A DNA stretch of 64,000 nt from Tomocerus qinae (taxonomy: Eukaryota > Arthropoda > Collembola > Entomobryomorpha > Tomoceridae), in NCBI GenBank assembly GCA_020055645.1, contig CM034549.1, forward strand, positions 4,030,001-4,094,000, written 5' to 3'. The notes beneath the pieces are model-generated. The model worked only from the letters and a program-made list of their open reading frames with translations, searched no databases and was not told where the DNA came from. The position numbers and the translations under genes are program-made. The number at the start of each line of letters is the position of its first letter. Position 1 is the first letter of the stretch. This document shows positions 27,179-39,959 of this stretch, piece after piece.

Positions 27179-28543
27179 GTGTTAACGGCAATAAGTAAAT
27201 TCAGGCATTAAGCTTAATGCCTAGGCAATAAGCTTAATGCCTAAAAATGCCCGGCATTAAGCTTAATGCCTAGTCTTTAAGCTTAAAGACTAGGCATTAA
27301 GCCTAATGCCTGAATTTTACTCGGCATTAAGCTTAATGCCTGGTCTTATTGCCTGATTTGGTTGGAAATCAGGGAACTAAAAAGGTACTCCTTTTTTACA
27401 AAAAAGGTAAAAAGTACTACTTTTTCTAAAAAAGCAGTCCTTTTTACTTTTTTACCTTATTTACATGTAAAGTGAAGTAAATGGGGCACTCTGCTACATC
27501 AAAAAAGGTAAAAAGGCAAAAAAGGACTGCTTTTTTAAAATCTTACTCCTACCTTTTTTATAAAAAAAGGCAAAAAAGGTCCTTTTTTGTTCCCTGTTGG
27601 AAATCAATGTAAACAACAAAAACTGAAGTCTAATATACACAGTCGATGTGTATTTATGTAAAATGCAAATGTACACGGTTAGGGTTAGTCATTTAAAACA
27701 ATATGGATTTTATTATTTTAATATGTATTTTAATTTCATAAATTTTACTAATGCTCTATGTTACCACCTCCTCCATTGGGATTTCACAGTAAAGTCGAGT
27801 GTTAAAGAGTTCCATGGGAGTAATCCTTGCAACCTCGGCCACAATTCGAACCTTCAGTACAGTAAATGCATGATTTAAAGTGTCCCCCAAGAAAAAATTT
27901 ATATTGTCAAAATTTGTCATCTTTATCCATACTCAGGCCTGCCCAATGACTTATGAGGAGTGCCATCATCATGAGCCCATCACCACCCAAGTAATCACCT
28001 CTACCATGTCACTAATATTATAATTTACCTCTGTAACTTAGAGTTTTAATCGGATCGATTCATATTTCATTACAATAAACTTTACATTTGCCTGTGTCCT
28101 AATTCTATCGTTATCTCGTGAAGTCATTTCTTCGCATTTAGATCAGAAATCCTGGCATCTCCAATGCAACTCTATTGGGAAATCCCAATGGAGGAGGTGG
28201 TAACATAGAGCATTAGTAAAATTTATGAAATTAAAATACATTTAAAAATCCCATATTGTTTTAAATGACTAACCCTAACCGTGTACATTTGCATTTTACA
28301 TAAATACACATCGACTGTGTATATTAGACTTCAGTTTTTGTTGTTTACATTGATTTCCACCCAAATCAGGCAATAAAACCAGGCATTAAGCTTAATGCCG
28401 AGTAAAATTCAGGCATTAGGCTTATTGCCTAGGCTTTAAGCTTAAAGACTAGGCATTAAGCTTAATGCCGGGCATTTTTAGGCATTAAGCTTATTGCCTA
28501 GGCATTAAGCTTAATGCCTGAATTTACTTATTGCCGTTAACAC
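27179..28543. mobile_element. Foldback DNA element with palindrome-filled arms
   Basis: The left arm (27179-27785) and right arm (28179-28543) are near-perfect inverted copies once a nested insertion in the left arm is set aside; each is then about 365-372 bp. The termini read GTGTTAACGGCAATAAG inward, and both flanks carry ATGCAT (27173-27178 and 28544-28549), a possible 6-bp target duplication although it is itself palindromic. Each arm holds six 20-bp palindromes of the type AGGCATTAAGCTTAATGCCT. In the left arm they start at 27203, 27223, 27252, 27272, 27292 and 27322; in the right arm at 28381, 28411, 28431, 28451, 28480 and 28500. The roughly 390-bp centre shows no reading frame of note. 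It is non-autonomous; the superfamily is not determined. Confidence 0.85.
27370..27596. mobile_element. hAT-like MITE nested in the foldback element
   Basis: The ends are CAGGGAAC and GTTCCCTG, flanked by an exact 8-bp duplication TTGGAAAT (27362-27369 and 27597-27604). CAGGG termini with 8-bp duplications are the hAT signature. The right arm of the host element keeps the corresponding uninterrupted sequence, so the insertion is directly demonstrated. The interior is an imperfect palindrome of A-rich and T-rich AAAAAGG/CCTTTTT blocks with no coding potential. Confidence 0.88.
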
Positions 28544-29420
28544 ATGCATTCATAAATAACTAAGTATAACTATAATAAATAGCCAAGAATTTATGGGGAT
28601 ATGATACATAAGTGCCGTAATAAGAATGCTTACTCAAGGATGATATCAATCCCTAAGCTAATAAACTAACTAAGCCGTAAAAGAAATTCCAATACAAGAA
28701 GAAAGCTAATTCATTTTATTAGCACCTGCTACCCAGACGGAATGTTATGAGCAAAAATTAGCATACTATATTTACCATACATTCTTTACCTATGTACCAA
28801 GACCAAGAGACATGCAATCTAAACAAGTAAACCTACAGTAAGTAGTACAAGTGTTGTTCCTGATGGTTAAATTAGTATATAATTATATCTATAAGGTACA
28901 TACTTGGGATGGGAGATGCGCATAGCCATGAATACGCATAAAAGCTGTGTCAGTAGACTGACTGGAAGGGAAGATACATCATAAAAATCATTGTTTATTA
29001 TTGTTTTCGATAATTTATAATTGTTTGTCTAGCTTGTCGCTTGAGTGCCTAAAAGTTAAATCGAAAATATACATGAGGTGGCACAAACAGAACTGCATGT
29101 CGGTTTGAGTGCAACTCTACAAAAGTGTTTTGAGTATGCTAAGCCAATTCTTAATACAAAGAAGAATTTCGCTATTAATATAATGCCAGCTATGAAGTAA
29201 TTCTCACGCGGTTACATATTATTACTATTGTAGTTTGAACATTCTATTATGTCCTTTATTACTTGAGCCGCAAAGCAAAGCGGTTCAACCAAAATGTGCG
29301 AGCATGTGAACCGCAAGAGACTTCAATAAAGGCAGAAAACAATCCATGAATTTCATATTGTATGTAGTTTAGTCACAGTGAGCAGAAAAACTTAAGGAAC
29401 CACAATGTAGATGTAGAATC

Positions 29421-29717
29421 TCAAGAGTTTCTTCGTTGTATCTCTTTGCTGTGGCTGTCGCTACGGCCGAACCAAGTACAAAAAGTGGAATCTTTATTCT
29501 CCTTTAGAGTGAAGAGATTTAAGGTAGCAATGCTGCACTTCAAGATTGAGAAGTTCTGCATTAACATCTGCATCCAGCCCTGCAACTTGAACATGCAACC
29601 CAACATACTGCAACATGCCTGTGCTTCTTGCTGAATCTGGTAGTTCAGTCGATCAACAAAAAGTTGAGTAGTTTTGGCTGGATGGGATTGGGAATAGGAC
29701 CTGACCTGGCCCATCAT
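29421..29717 (-). other. GC-richer patch with open minus-strand frames, status unclear
   Basis: Two minus-strand frames stay open side by side. One is 98 codons with a run beginning KTTQLFVDRLNYQIQQEAQ. The other includes GMLQYVGLHVQVAGLDADV and ends at a stop near 29500. Base composition differs from the surrounding desert. I see no domain, no convincing start and no clear exon borders, so it may be an exon, a decayed gene or chance. Confidence 0.2.
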
Positions 29718-31894
29718 CTCATCTTCTCATCTCCGTCTTACTTCACAAAGGGAGACTGAAACTATTAGACGTCATCAGACGGTATAAGTAAGCCTATACA
29801 AGAAAGATGCAACGCAGTATGCACAACTATCCCAATATCCTACATATATTACTAACCATCGGTCAGTACAGTAGGTATATAGAACAGCACTAAAAGCATA
29901 CCATGCATATTGATGACATACTACACACATGAACGTATACAGACAAGTGCTAAAACATACAAAGAGAAGAGGTTCTAGCTCTAGCTGTATAGCCAGATTC
30001 AAGTAAAATACAAATCATTCATGTGTATTACGTACTAGATACATGAGAATGGGTGCGAGAGTTCTTTCCTATAGCGCTTAACTTTTTAATGTACTTTATG
30101 TTCAAAATGTTTGTCCATGTACCAGTCCAAATAAATACTTTTCTTTCTCATGGATTGGAATTTTCGTAACCGCCAAACATGACATGCCAATAGTGATACA
30201 TGTTAGCAGTCCTTAGTTCTTCGGCCAGGGCTAGTAGAGTAGCGAACAATAAAAATGCACTTCGAAGTTTCATGCAAACAACAAAGAATGTACGTACTGA
30301 GGTTGCAGTACTCAATACAAGATACTACCTGCAGTGCACCTGCCTTAGCTGTACATAAAGTTGATGCCTGAAATAGTAAACTAGTAATTACATAAGCTGT
30401 ATCTCTCTGAAATACTCCAAAATACTGATAACATCTACAACTTCTACACTGAATCAGTGAATCACTGACAAATCATTAGCGCTTAGCTTAGAAAAACTAA
30501 ATGAACAATACCAAGTACCGACCTGTTTGAGTAGTTAATCCTTCGCTGATTGATATTTAAGGAGTATTAAGAACCCATTTACCTCCAGTGAGTACATTAT
30601 AACTTCTTTGAGACATTCCTACGAGCAAAGAAATGTTCTAAGCTACCTTAATGAACTCAAGATAGAAGTAGAAAATGCTAGTGTATTTCTTTCGTTAGCT
30701 AATTTTACAAAGTATTATAGTATCTTTTTATGTAGATAAATATCACGCAACACACCATTATATGCCAATTAATATGCACACGTTTCACATGGACAGGTAC
30801 AAAGGACGTAATATGACTGCCTATTTTGTTTTTATTTATACATAGTATGTACATCCTTGCACAGATTTACAGTACTTAACTAGTTTAAGTATAAATATGT
30901 ATACATTCAATCATTCAGCCTATTTCTGATAATTTGTATTTACGTAGTACAAAGACAAATAGTATTCTCTATATCATCCCACAGAAAAGTCTAAAACAAA
31001 TTAATACGACTATATGATACTAATGACTAATGACACACTCTGTATCGCAGGAATTTGCAATGACAAAATGACATTATGACATGATGGAGTATTAAATAAA
31101 TATGTATAGTATCACGGTTAAAAGTTAGAACTAAGGTATGGGAATAAGTTATATAAACACCAATATATATGCATAATAGCTAGTGTAAGGTGCATAATAG
31201 TTATTGTAAGGTACATAAAGTACCTACACTCTCATAAACCCTTCTTTAACTTTTCTAACCTTAGTTAGAATACACAGAAATCAACATGAACTGAAATGAA
31301 CCCATTCCCCTACATCCCTCGCATTCTAAATTAATTCGGTGTGTTTCCTCCACTGACCACTGGTGTATTTGAAATTATTGTACTGGTACATTGCACAGTA
31401 CATAATTATAGACACAACGGGGACGGAATGTAAAAGAAACGAAAGGAATACTTAATTTAACCCTCTTATGTCTGATTCTGTATAGGATGGGACTTAGGAC
31501 TGATGGGACTAGTTTATAGTTTAGTGTTCTGCTTGTGTTATATGTCCTGTATTATACATTATAGTGTACTACAATGGGTTAGGTAGGTACTTTTACTACA
31601 CTGGTATGGCAGCTTATAAGGCTTAAAGGGGGACATTCATTATACATAGCATTTACAGCATAGCACAGCAAATACAAAGACAGAACAGAACCGAATCAAC
31701 TGACTGCCGACTGACTGGACTGCAACTTGAATCTGATCTAGCTCGAATACAAGTGTTTTTGCTGATCACAATCTCCATATAGCTGACATGACAGGAAAGA
31801 GGGACCCTACATTGAATCATGCATGATGGAGGGAAAAGATTAAGGCCTGGAAAAATGTGTTCTCATTTCATAGTTTGCATACAGTTAAGGACGG

Positions 31895-31908
31895 CAATGA
31901 CGTCATTG
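31895..31908. promoter_or_regulatory. CRE-type palindrome, possible CREB/bZIP site
   Basis: CAATGACGTCATTG is a perfect 14-bp palindrome centred on the full cAMP-response element TGACGTCA. It lies about 1.8 kb upstream of POLR2K in otherwise featureless DNA. Function is only suggested by the motif. Confidence 0.25.
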
Positions 31909-33672
31909 TAATGAGTATTCAAGTAAAGGTATGTATAGTAGATACGAATGATGGGATGTTATGTCCTTTATATAGTACTAAGAGAATAATACAGAGAAAA
32001 ATAGACACAAGCTAGTACGTTTTACATGCCAAACCTTTTGATGAGTATGAGACCACGAAACAAATTAAGAATGAATATTATTGGAATCAATTAGTAAAGT
32101 ATAAATTATGGTACTAAAGACAGATCAAAAAGAGTTTTCGTCCTAATACATTATACTTTCTTCTGGATTCTAGATCATGTCATTGTATACCATGTATAAA
32201 CTTGAAAGAACTGCTACTGCTAAAAACATGAAACTCTGCAAATGTAACAAGTTTTTATCTGCTTACAGAAAACGTTTGTTTCAAAAACATTAGATACGAA
32301 GCATTGAAAACATCATAACAGTAAAGAAAAGAACAGTTTTCGCTTTCCTACATCCTACTTACATGTTGTAATATTACATTACACTACAGCTTATAATTCA
32401 ATTAAGTTAAAACATAATGAACGAAATCCATAATCGTCAATCGTAAATTTACAAAATTCTATCCATCACACATTCCACAAGTGGCAGTGACAAGTAAAGA
32501 ATGCATATTATTTCGTCCTAATTTCTTGCCATTTTCTACATCTAATAGTTAAGTGAGTAGGTTATGATCACATGCTAAAATGCAAAATGTAACAATCTAT
32601 TTCATATATAATTTTGTGAAAAATGCACGAACCTTTTATAAACCCCAAGTTTTCTTCTGACGTCTGAAGATTTGTTGGCAGAGTTCGGGCATCTTGCTAC
32701 CACAAGACACTCACTCCACAAATAATTTTTGATGGAGAATAGTGGATGTTGATGGGTAAAATCAAAAATAGAGCTTTGTTGAAGATTACATATCTGTTTT
32801 AAAGGAAAAGATTATAAGGATTTTAACAAGGCTAGTACAAACAACATTGTGCTACATAACATGAGATTTAGAGACAGTAGAAAGTGAAATTAATTAGTGA
32901 AAGCGATTTTCATGTTTGGGATGAAAATAGGACTAACTAAACTGTATGACCGACATGGACACTAAAAGTAAACTGCTAATTTACATGTAAGTCTTGTGAG
33001 TATAAATGGTTTTATTTAACTACCTGGATAAGTTGTGTTGAAGTATCTCCAGTTTAATAAAAGGGCCAGTCAGAGAATGAAAGGGTTGCTGCTGGGTGCT
33101 GGAAGAACTATCCGGGTGAAAGAGGATGAGTATTATCTGTCTATCTGTATGCATTCTCCTCTTGTTTTCATTCTGTAATCTTTCTGTTTTAGCTCCATCG
33201 GATTCCTAACCGCCTAATGTTTTCAACTGTCAACATACCAGTGCAGAGTTTCAATATGCACAGTAATAAGACATGAACAACAAAACTGAGGATTCCGAAG
33301 CAGATTTAGCGCGCGTTGAAACACTGCACCAACGAAATCCTATATTCTCAATTCATTGGCTCTGTTTTTAGCACATTCTCCTCCCTGCCTATCACAAACA
33401 CAGAATTTGAAATTGGACGGCATCATTGGTTGCTCTATCAAACCAATACAACTACAGGGGACTAGATCTGACCGCCAAACTTTGATTTCATTATTATTGT
33501 ACGATTTCGTGATTGCCGAATTCGATTCGAACTCTGCTGAGTGCTGAATGCATTAACCAAACCACGAAGACGAACGTATTTTTGATTTTGGATTGTGGAC
33601 TATATTTTGATTCAGTCTTTTTCTTTTCAAGCATAATTTTGGATTTTAATATTGATCGTCTTAAAATCCGAA

Positions 33673-34993
<1,321 letters not shown>

Positions 34994-35209
34994 GTGGCTA
35001 CCGAAGAATTTGTCGGGAATGATACATTACGGACAATTTTACGGATTATATATTTTTATGTCCCATTTATATGAACTACTGTTAAAAGCTTAACCATGCT
35101 GAACCTTAAATATTAGAAGTATGTTCAATAAGTACTATTATCTGATTGTATCCTTCTGTCTGTATATAGTTTAATGTGTACATTTTGGATATTCTGACTT
35201 TTTGAGTTA

Positions 35210-35219
35210 AATAAATAAA
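35210..35219 (+). terminator. Polyadenylation signals of POLR2K
   Basis: Two overlapping AATAAA hexamers (35210-35215 and 35214-35219) lie about 220 bases after the POLR2K stop. Confidence 0.6.
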
Positions 35220-35319
35220 TGAACAATTAAAAATTACCAACTCAGTAAATATAATATATTTTTAGTTCTTGTTCAAGCCAATAAAATGTTTCTCTAACTC
35301 AGCAAACAATATTACAATT

Positions 35320-35325
35320 TTTATT
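35320..35325 (-). terminator. Polyadenylation signal of Elongin B
   Basis: TTTATT on the plus strand reads AATAAA on the minus strand, about 100 bases after the Elongin B stop. Confidence 0.6.
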
Positions 35326-35422
35326 TTTAAGACGCTAACTATTTAACTATTCCAATCAAGAATAAGTATTAGTATTAATAAACTATTAAAGATATTAAAT
35401 AGGTAAGGTACTCAAAATAATA

Positions 35423-36419
35423 TTAGACAGATTGCTCCGAAGCGGTTAATTCTTGGGTTCTCATAACTTCGGGAAGCTCTGGTGGCTGAGATAAAGGAGC
35501 AATTTCCAGATCCTCCCATTCGCCATCTACTCTCCTAGTTATTTGAAATATACTGATTATAAGATTTGAAAACTAATATTTATTTACAATTTAGTGCTAA
35601 TCCATGAATATTGTAATTAAACTTACAACGTGAGACCAACTGTAGCCGGATGTTGAGGCTTCGCCGTTGCAGCATTCAGACCTGTGCATGAAATATAAGC
35701 AAATAACAACAATGATTAATATTGTAGATAACCTTTGTATAGATTATAAAATAATGAATGCTTTCATCAAACCGTAATCTCCGATAGTGCGCTCCTCTAT
35801 CATTTCTTCCCTGTCCTTGAACAATTTCTGATTCTCTGGTAAGGCTTTCATTATTCCTAAGAAAGAACAGTAATACAACCTTTAAATTGCATTGCAAATT
35901 ATGAATGAATAAATTGTAATATTAATATTGGTTTTTGGTTTAAATGAACCAAAAACCTGGTAAATGTTTTACAACGTTTTTTGAAAATAAAATAATGCCC
36001 TCTAATTCCCTGCATATTTACATAATATAATAATATACTTGTATTTCGATAATTTCGAATGTACAAAAAAACTTATATCCTTGTATGTCGAATGTACATA
36101 AAAATTTGAATTTCTAATTGCATAAAAACTTGCATTTTGAATTGAATGTACATAAAAAACTTGTAATTGGAATGTACATAAAACATCGCCAAAATCCAAA
36201 TCTCGATGTTTTATTTCATACCTGCAATCATCCTTTTTAATTCTAGAATCGTTGTATCCTCTTTGGCGTCGATGAAAATAGTCGTCTTCTGGCGGCGAAC
36301 CATAAGAAACACATCCTAAAAATACATTATTATTATAGCGAAAGAGATTTATCGTAAAAGAGAAAATACAATTCCTAATTGTAATAATAATTATGTTTCT
36401 ATTTTCAAAAACTCACCAT
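35423..36419 (-). CDS. ELOB: Elongin B (transcription elongation factor B subunit 2)
   Basis: A ubiquitin-like protein that pairs with Elongin C, both in the elongin complex and as adaptor of Cullin-2/5 ubiquitin ligases. Exons: 36419-36417, 36315-36222, 35856-35773, 35681-35627 and 35534-35423, giving 115 residues, close to the roughly 118 of vertebrates. The N-terminal ubiquitin fold reads [20 protein letters not shown], then [13 protein letters not shown]. The middle has [11 protein letters not shown] and the C terminus has QPPELPEVM, all family hallmarks. The start codon forms the whole coding part of its exon: ATG is followed directly by a GTGAGT donor. A good acceptor at 36472 shows a non-coding leader exon, probably ending at the GTGAGT donor near 37494. 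Confidence 0.96.
36040..36184. repeat. Degenerate tandem repeat in an Elongin B intron
   Basis: Several diverged copies of a roughly 24-35 bp unit containing GAATGTACATAAAAA and CTTGTA lie within the intron between the second and third coding exons. Function unknown. Confidence 0.6.
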
Positions 36420-36470
36420 CGTGGCCAGATTAGATTGAGTTCCGCTTTGTCGGTCCAACATTTACCATTT

Positions 36471-37495
36471 ACTGGAAGACAAAAAATAATATATTGCAAT
36501 ATTTTATGAGGAAGATGGAAAATAAATTAACTTCATAGTATGAATTGTAATATACATGAAGTTCATACTTCATGTTTATATACTTCATCGCATTCAGCTG
36601 ATTTCAATATTTCAAACGAACACTTCTATGGAAAATACTCCATTGTCATATTCAATATTCATTCATTCATTATTATTATGCAATAATGAATATATACACC
36701 TTGCTATCTTTTAGTAGTTTTAATTTAATATTCAATATTTACTTATGTAGCCTGATAAAATTTAAAGAACATACATTTCTCATCTTTTGAGCATTTTGTA
36801 TCAATATTATCATATGCGACAGAGTATCAAATCAAAACAAATTAAAATCAAAATACATAACCTATAATGGCTTTGATGTTTTAATATTTTATATTTTAAC
36901 TGAAATTATATGATTACATATTCACTACCACGACCCACTGCTCACGTTCAACATTAAGGTTAATAAACTCATTATTATTTATTATGATGATCAATGATTT
37001 CAAGCCTGCCAACTTGCTTCACCCACTTATACTTCCAATTCCAACTTTAGAATGAATCTTTTATTTGACTTTTATAATAATAATTTTAGAATAGATAAAA
37101 TGAAAAATTATTTCAGATAATGAGATACTCAAAGATAACTGTGGCTAACTGCATAACTATCAGTAGGTACTACGCAGAGGTACTATAGAATTTATGTTAC
37201 TGTAATTGTAGTGTTATATTATAATAATAAAGAAAGAAGAAATTCTTAGAGTCTTGACCTTGACGAGTGCAAGAGAGCTAGATAAATATTATTTTCTCAC
37301 TGCTGCATAGTCAATAGTTTGCTTGCTACGTTAGCTGACAGCTGAACACAAAACAAAACAGGGAGTTGGTAAACTAAACGCAAAATAGCACAGGAAAACA
37401 AATCAATAATTAATTGTCTTCTCCAACAACGCCCTCTAAAGCCCTTTAACTAATAGATAAAATAATGTTAATAATTTAACGAACAGTTACTCACG
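36471..37495 (-). other. Elongin B leader exon and leader intron
   Basis: The leader part of the start-codon exon begins at 36471 after the acceptor TTTTTTGTCTTCCAG. A matching donor, ATC followed by GTGAGT, sits at 37495/37494. The sequence between them is AT-rich and shows no coding exon. This predicts a promoter near or beyond 37.5 kb. It is inference from splice sites only. Confidence 0.4.
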
Positions 37496-37499
37496 ATTT

Positions 37500-38311
37500 T
37501 TTTTGAAGGATGTAGATCTCCAATGCCAAAATTTCGCAGAAATTACGTTGGCAAAAACTGGAAATGGTATCTTGGAGACATTGATTTCAAAAATGACGTA
37601 CCGGTGCAATGATCATGGGATCAGCTGCAGATTTTTCCAAACCGCACTATTCAAACTTACATGAAGCATGCGTTCAATGACATTGTTGGATTGCATTCAG
37701 TCAGGCCCAGGCTAGGCTCAGGCTCATTCTTTGCTTTTAGCCATATTTAGCTAAGGTATGCATCTATCCTTGCTGTGCTGTACTGCTGTGTGCTCTACTT
37801 GCACAAGGACTTACAGTAATACAAACAAAATGTTCGGTGTCAGTGACCAAGCAGTATGCAAAGCCATAATCTCAAATAATCAGTAATTGACGAACTGACT
37901 GGAATTTCGAAGGCCGTGATTACATTGCGACAACGGTTCCAAAACTTATCACACTCATAAAGTATTCACATTCTCAGTCAGCTTTTATTATCATGACTCA
38001 TGACTATCATGAGCCTATAAGACAATTCCCGACCATGCAAGTTTTTGCTACATGTACATGTAACACAAATATGTAAGTGACATGGACTTATTCGTGCATT
38101 TAGAGAGAAAATGCAATAAATACTCCCAATTGGTGTATGTACAAAATGTGAACGTGAATTTTTCACGTTTTTACATTTTCTTCTCCTTAATATTAATATC
38201 ATAACTCGATAAATACCATGCCGAATCGTAAAGATAAGTAATTATTACTAAGTATTGCAAAACGAAAGCTGGGCCAGCTTTGATCTCGGGAATATCTCAC
38301 AACTTACATCC
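37500..38311. other. Region between the Elongin B leader and the tentative small gene
   Basis: Probably holds the Elongin B promoter on the left. A TTTATT at 37984-37989 could be the minus-strand AATAAA for the tentative gene to the right. Short coding-like runs near 37.59-37.72 kb on the minus strand could not be joined into a model. Confidence 0.3.
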
Positions 38312-39949
38312 TCAAATATGGGCACAGAAAACGAAATCATTATAATTGATCATGATCACCCAAGGCATAAGGATCCCATTTTCTAGGGAGATAAGTATTA
38401 GGAATAGGAAGTACAGATAAGATGAGACTTTTTCCAAGGGGTAGGACAGAAAAAGTCGTCTTTGTTAATCAACCATTACTACGACTTACATACAGATAGT
38501 TACGATTACCTTGTAGACAGAAACCAGCAATGTCTGCCGGAGTGATATCTAGCATAGTGTTGCTCTCAACGTCCCAACTACCCAATCCAACCGACCAATA
38601 CTAGCTAGACTGATTTCAGAGAATAAGGAAGAGACGTTAGGGGTAGTTCACTGAGTTTTATTAGATTTATTGAATATGAAATTCAAAAAATCTGAAAGCA
38701 AAACTGTTGAGAGAGTGCGAAATATAATACAAAATTGACATGCGTTTAATGCTACTCAATTTATGATTTCCATCGAATTTGAGTTGTACAAATCATAAAT
38801 TCATGTAAAATAAAATGTCTGACTAAGCCTGTCCATTTATTTAATTGTTGTGATGAAAGATGAGAACTTTAACAAATAAATGTATGTGTAAAGTAGGCAA
38901 TTGGTAGCATGCAAATAATGAGTCAATTAATAAAGGATTTCATTGACATTGTTCTAGTATTCAGGTTTTCAATCACATTTACATTATAATTTACTTATGT
39001 TTACGTTGAGTGTCTTTCTGGCTTCAGTCACGGCCTTGTGTTTGTGATTGGATGTGTATGGAATGAACATGTTATGTGATACGACAATAAATCAACTTTC
39101 GTTTTTACCGTTCAATATGTATTACCCTAGCCAAAGACACAACCCAACCCAGATTACAATTTTGTTGTGCAAAATCAGCTTTAGTTCAGCATCATACTAA
39201 TGTAGTGTTATGGCTTTAATTAAAAGCATATTTATCTTTATCCGTTGTCATTATCTATTAACTGGCACTTGGTATCTGATACGGTATCTGCAGTTACAAT
39301 TTTAGCTCTGGATTGCTTAGTTTTAGAAATGATTCTTTTATTCAGTCGATTCGGTATCATTCTCAATCTACCCCATAATAATATTTATGTGGTCTTTTTG
39401 CACTTTTACTACCCAACTATAGTCGGGTGTAGTAGCAGTTGTACAGTACATGCTTCCAAGATGAAAATGATCCTATCATAAAAGTTTTGTGTTGCTTTTG
39501 CATGTACACAAGATCAAGATCAGCAAGTGTCATCTTTTTTGTCATACAAATAGAAGGAGATCCAGGAACTACTATTTCATCCTTGACCCTGACAAACTGA
39601 CAGATTAGATCTTTTTCTTAGGTGATTGTCCCTTTCAAGCTTACATACCGGCGGTTACTCTGTTCCTAACATTGCACACAAACAATATTCTCATGGGCTA
39701 AAAAATGTCACCTTAACCTTAACATTTAAATTGAAGGAAAATGTTTAATTTGATCCTCGATTTAGTAGTAATTGTTGCTTATGCCGGTTTAGCGTAACTA
39801 TATGGAGTAACTGGAAGTGGCAGAATTACAGAACTACATAATTACATTGCCTATGCATATGTAGTGCCAAGAAATTACAATAATATCTGTATTTACCACG
39901 GAAGCGGAAGGCTCCGGCAGTAGCTCAACGATTTCATTAGATCCACGAC
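38312..39949 (-). CDS. Tentative unidentified gene, three 3' exons
   Basis: Three minus-strand pieces have good splice sites and agreeing phases: 39949-39897 (RGSNEIVELLPEPSASV), 38600-38510 (YWSVGLGSWDVESNTMLD onward, 30 codons) and 38382-38312 (NGILMPWVIMINYNDF onward, ending CAHI and TGA). The first piece is markedly GC-richer than its surroundings. A minus-strand AATAAA follows about 325 bases after the stop. I recognise no family. The piece at 39949 begins with two bases of a split codon, so at least one more exon must lie upstream, and I did not find it. The model may be partly or wholly a chance assembly in AT-rich DNA. Confidence 0.35.
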
Positions 39950-39959
39950 CTTGAGAATA

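Larger units (their letters stand above)
28550..33672. other. Intergenic region upstream of POLR2K
   Basis: Mostly featureless AT-rich DNA. Items noted separately are a hairpin cluster at 29263-29314, a GC-richer patch at 29421-29717 and a CRE-type palindrome at 31895-31908. The last few hundred bases should contain the POLR2K promoter and leader. A GC-rich TTTAGCGCGCG at about 33306 is one possible promoter element. Confidence 0.4.

Noticed and set aside
27494-27676. 60-codon frame rich in Phe/Lys near 27.5 kb
   Set aside because: It is produced by the A- and T-rich palindromic blocks of the nested MITE and is not a gene.
33062-33223. Minus-strand frame of about 58 codons with a run ILILFHPDSSSSTQQQPF and a donor-like end
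   Set aside because: The acceptor side has no pyrimidine tract on that strand, no family resemblance is visible, and a better splice acceptor on the opposite strand overlaps it. It could equally be a POLR2K leader region.
37560-37730. Short coding-like runs on the minus strand (NEPEPSLGLTECNPT; GLEKSAADPMIIAP) with donor-like ends
   Set aside because: Acceptors are weak and phases do not join each other or the tentative gene at 38.3-39.9 kb; probably promoter or leader sequence of Elongin B.
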